From: JAZFYD01 sp036443405
GTDB lineage: Bacteria > Planctomycetota > PLA2
DNA: 15,324 bases
Reading direction: 5' to 3'
NCBI GenBank assembly: GCA_036443405.1
Contig: JAZFYD010000105.1
Coordinates: 1-15,324, forward strand
In this document: positions 13,668-15,324 of the stretch, piece after piece
Layout: every line of letters begins with the position of its first letter
How positions within the stretch are numbered: the stretch's first letter is position 1
The notes under the pieces: generated by a model
The model's database searches: none
What the model was told of the DNA's origin: nothing
What the model saw: the letters and a program-made list of their open reading frames with translations, nothing else
Position numbers and translations under genes: made by a program

Positions 13668-14738
13668 CTAGGAAGGGCGCTTCTTGAGCCAAGCGGTCCA
13701 CGCCTTCGCATCTCGCCCGAACGACACCCCGTGACGGCGTTCCAACGAGGTGAGGGCCGTGATCCAGAACACGGGGTTGCGCGATCGCAGCGCGTCCACC
13801 AAAAACGCGTCCGCGCCGGGGCTCTTTGCGCGATGCAGTAAGAGCGCCGCTTCGAAACGAACCGCCGGATCCGGATCGTCGCGGAGTAGGCGCCGCGCAG
13901 CCGGAATGGCCCGGCTGTCCTCCACCTCGTGAAGCGAAACCAATGCGGCGCGGCGGACAATCGCCGCGGAATGGTCGAGAAGTCCATGCACCTCGTCCGT
14001 CGCGCCGAGCCGCGCAAGCGCCTCGGTCGCTGCGGCCACGACCCGCGCATCCTCGCTGTCGTCCAGGATCTCGCGCACCCAATCGATCCGGTCCTTCATG
14101 CCCGCGAAACCGACGGCGCTGCACATGGTTGCGCGCGCGTACCAGTGCCGCAAAGCGCCCATCTCCTCGAGTTCGGTCAGCGCGCGCGCGGTGTCGTCCT
14201 TCCAGCCGAGGTTGACAAACGCGCCGAGCACCGAGCACCGGACCCGAAACCCCGGGTCGTGGGGATCGTGGCGCAACACCGACCAGAGCGCGTCGCGCTG
14301 ACCGGGGTCCGCGAGACTCCCGAGGGCCAAAACGGCCGCGGCGCGCACCTCGCGCTGCGGGTGGTTGAGATACGCCACCACCTTTCGGGCGACGTATTTC
14401 CCACCGCTGGTACCGAGCGCCGCCAGCACCTCCACCACCACGCTCGCTGCTTTTTCGTGCTCGAGGCGGAACACGAGCGCCGGCACCGCGCGCTCGTCCG
14501 CCTGGACCCGAAGCGAGATCGCGGCCTGGCGCCGCACGCCGGCGGCCGGATCGGAAAGCGCGCTGACAAGGGATGCGAGCGCGCGTTCGGGCGGCGCGTA
14601 GGCGAGCAGCGCGGCCGCGTTGACGCGCACAGTCGCGTGCCTGTGTTTCATGAGCCGCACGCGGTCGGCGGCCGACGTGCCGACGTCGGAGTCCGCTCCG
14701 CAAAGCGCGAACAGGAACACGAGGGGCGCGAGACTCAC
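13668..14738 (-). CDS. Exported HEAT-repeat protein
   Basis: The frame ends at TAG 13670-13668. The start is taken at GTG 14738, which gives a signal or lipoprotein-like N-terminus (VSLAPLVFLFALCGADSD) and 356 residues; ATG at about 14651 is an alternative without the signal. From about residue 30 to 330 there are nine or ten helical repeats of about 30 residues with the HEAT/PBS-lyase pattern (PAAGVRRQAAISLRV, PQREVRAAAVLALGSL, SAAIVRRAALVSLHEV, PDPAVRFEAALLLHRA). It ends with GVSFGRDAKAWTAWLKKRP, a cap common in such proteins. These solenoids are protein-binding scaffolds with no enzyme activity of their own. The upstream YkgJ-like gene ends 41 bases before this start. The role is unknown. 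Confidence 0.75.
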   Translation of the reverse strand: MSLAPLVFLFALCGADSDVGTSAADRVRLMKHRHATVRVNAAALLAYAPPERALASLVSALSDPAAGVRRQAAISLRVQADERAVPALVFRLEHEKAASVVVEVLAALGTSGGKYVARKVVAYLNHPQREVRAAAVLALGSLADPGQRDALWSVLRHDPHDPGFRVRCSVLGAFVNLGWKDDTARALTELEEMGALRHWYARATMCSAVGFAGMKDRIDWVREILDDSEDARVVAAATEALARLGATDEVHGLLDHSAAIVRRAALVSLHEVEDSRAIPAARRLLRDDPDPAVRFEAALLLHRAKSPGADAFLVDALRSRNPVFWITALTSLERRHGVSFGRDAKAWTAWLKKRPS

Positions 14739-14744
14739 GACGGA

Positions 14745-14750
14745 ATTGTA
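14745..14750 (-). promoter_or_regulatory. Possible -10 box (TACAAT) giving a leaderless HEAT-protein mRNA
   Basis: TACAAT on the minus strand ends 6 bases before the GTG at 14738, so transcription would begin at or next to the start codon. No ribosome-binding site is visible there, which agrees with a leaderless transcript. No good -35 is seen. Confidence 0.3.
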
Positions 14751-14779
14751 TGCGTAGTGACCCGCCGGCCGGGCCGGGA

Positions 14780-15196
14780 TCAGCGGGCGCCGCGCTGCCC
14801 CTCCAGGAACAAGCCGAGCGAACGGTACTCGTAGGCCACGCCCGTCTCGTCGTGCAGGTCGCGGATGGCCTGGTGATGGATCTCCGTAATCTCCGCCGCC
14901 TTTTGTTCGTCGCTGCAGAAATACGTGCGGCAGGCCAGCGCCCGCCCCTCGCGGTTGTCGCAGAGCCCATCGACCAGCCACGGGCACACATCCGTTGGAG
15001 ACCCGGCCGAAGACGCAACATCGAGGGGCGCCCCGTGCCGGACCATCTCGTCGAACTCCAAACGCGTCAGGAAAAGCTGGTGGCCGGCGGCGGTGAAACG
15101 GCAGCACCGGCCGCTCTTTTGGCAAAACAGCGTCGGCTCCGCGGCGAGATCCGCGGCCGCGGCGTCGTAGATCTCCCGAAGCTTCGCCCGCGTCAC
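14780..15196 (-). CDS. YkgJ-family cysteine-cluster (zinc/iron-chelating) protein
   Basis: The start is GTG 15196, overlapping the stop of the upstream gene (GTGA). The 138-residue protein has seven cysteines in the CxxxxxCC...C...C...C....C layout of the YkgJ/UPF0153 family: C25, C31 and C32 (FCQKSGRCCRF), C71 (VCPWL), C79 (GLCDN), C89 and C94 (RALACRTYFC). The GxCCRF and ACRxYxC motifs are diagnostic. The family is thought to bind zinc or an iron-sulfur cluster; its role is unknown. There is no signal peptide, so it is cytoplasmic. I see no direct link to the metal cassette 4 kb away. Confidence 0.85.
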   Translation of the reverse strand: MTRAKLREIYDAAAADLAAEPTLFCQKSGRCCRFTAAGHQLFLTRLEFDEMVRHGAPLDVASSAGSPTDVCPWLVDGLCDNREGRALACRTYFCSDEQKAAEITEIHHQAIRDLHDETGVAYEYRSLGLFLEGQRGAR

Positions 15197-15324
15197 GATC
15201 CGAGCCCCGCTCGTTCCTGGATCCGCGCCATCGTGGCGCGCGCTTGCGATTTGGGCGTCGCCAGGTCGGACAGCAAGGCAATCTCGTCTGCGGTGTGCAG
15301 GGCCCCGTTCCCCAAGCCCGGGCA
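15193..15324 (-). CDS. 3' end of an unrecognised gene
   Basis: An open frame enters from the right edge and ends at TGA 15195-15193, which overlaps the GTG of the YkgJ-like gene. Only 43 residues are visible. They include ALHTADEIALLSDLATPKSQ and end in RIQERAGLGS, a helical, charged C-terminus. I do not recognise the family. The overlapping stop/start junction is the main support. Confidence 0.5.
   Translation of the reverse strand, partial: CPGLGNGALHTADEIALLSDLATPKSQARATMARIQERAGLGS

Noticed and set aside
13668..15281. A 537-residue ORF extending the HEAT-repeat protein upstream
   Set aside because: The extension overlaps the YkgJ-like gene in another frame and has an Arg/Pro-rich non-protein-like composition; the signal-peptide start near 14738 is better.
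1..15324. Alternative genetic code with UGA as Trp, Gly or Cys
   Set aside because: UGA ends several genes cleanly here (small thioredoxin-like, beta-barrel, csoR, CopZ-like, YkgJ-like, the secreted protein before the protease), and Trp and Gly are encoded by normal codons throughout.
1..15324. CRISPR arrays, tRNA or rRNA genes, insertion sequences, attachment sites
   Set aside because: I saw no regularly spaced direct repeats, no tRNA-like cloverleaf in the gaps, no transposase and no terminal inverted repeats.

Overview
This is a high-GC window from a diderm (Gram-negative type) bacterium. An outer-membrane channel, an RND efflux pump, lipoproteins, a secreted matrixin-like protease and a HEAT-repeat protein together recall planctomycete-like or other metal-exposed environmental lineages. 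No marker gene fixes the taxon. Gene starts overlap tightly (ATGA/GTGA junctions), so most genes lie in operons.

Region 1 (1-8304, + strand) is one long heavy-metal operon. It begins with a TolC-family outer-membrane channel cut by the window edge, followed by a 54-residue membrane peptide. Next come a CusB-type adaptor with a Cys/Met metal-binding module and a CusA-type RND pump carrying the three methionines expected of a Cu(I)/Ag(I) pump. The operon ends with a His-rich lipoprotein with a YHS-like Cys domain, a small CxxC thioredoxin-fold protein, an HMA-domain lipoprotein and a predicted beta-barrel protein.

Region 2 (8371-10640, - strand) converges on region 1. A palindromic C6G6 operator and promoter precede a CsoR/DUF156 metal sensor, a CopZ-family Fe-S/zinc metallochaperone, a membrane-anchored HMA-thioredoxin fusion and a thioredoxin-like protein.

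The main discovery is that three genes here are invisible to ordinary ORF calling because they contain in-frame UGA codons exactly where redox or metal-binding cysteines belong. The HMA lipoprotein (7206-7595) and the HMA-thioredoxin fusion (9020-9766) both have UGA at both positions of the CxxC metal site, giving UxxU. The thioredoxin-like protein (8371-8991) has UGA at the first position, giving UxxC. In all three, a stem-loop lies 20-23 nt after the nearest UGA with G as the second loop base, as expected for bacterial SECIS elements. UGA is used as a normal stop elsewhere in the window. I read this as a selenoprotein-based soft-metal handling cassette (Cu/Ag or Hg) in two convergent operons around a Cus-type pump.

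Region 3 (10744-13535, - strand) is a two-gene operon: a small secreted Cys-rich protein and a matrixin-like metalloprotease with an odd C-terminus, preceded by a perfect TATAAT box and followed by a stem-loop. Region 4 (13668-15324, - strand) holds a HEAT-repeat protein, a YkgJ-type Cys-cluster protein and the 3' end of an unrecognised gene. Neither region has an obvious link to the metal cassette.
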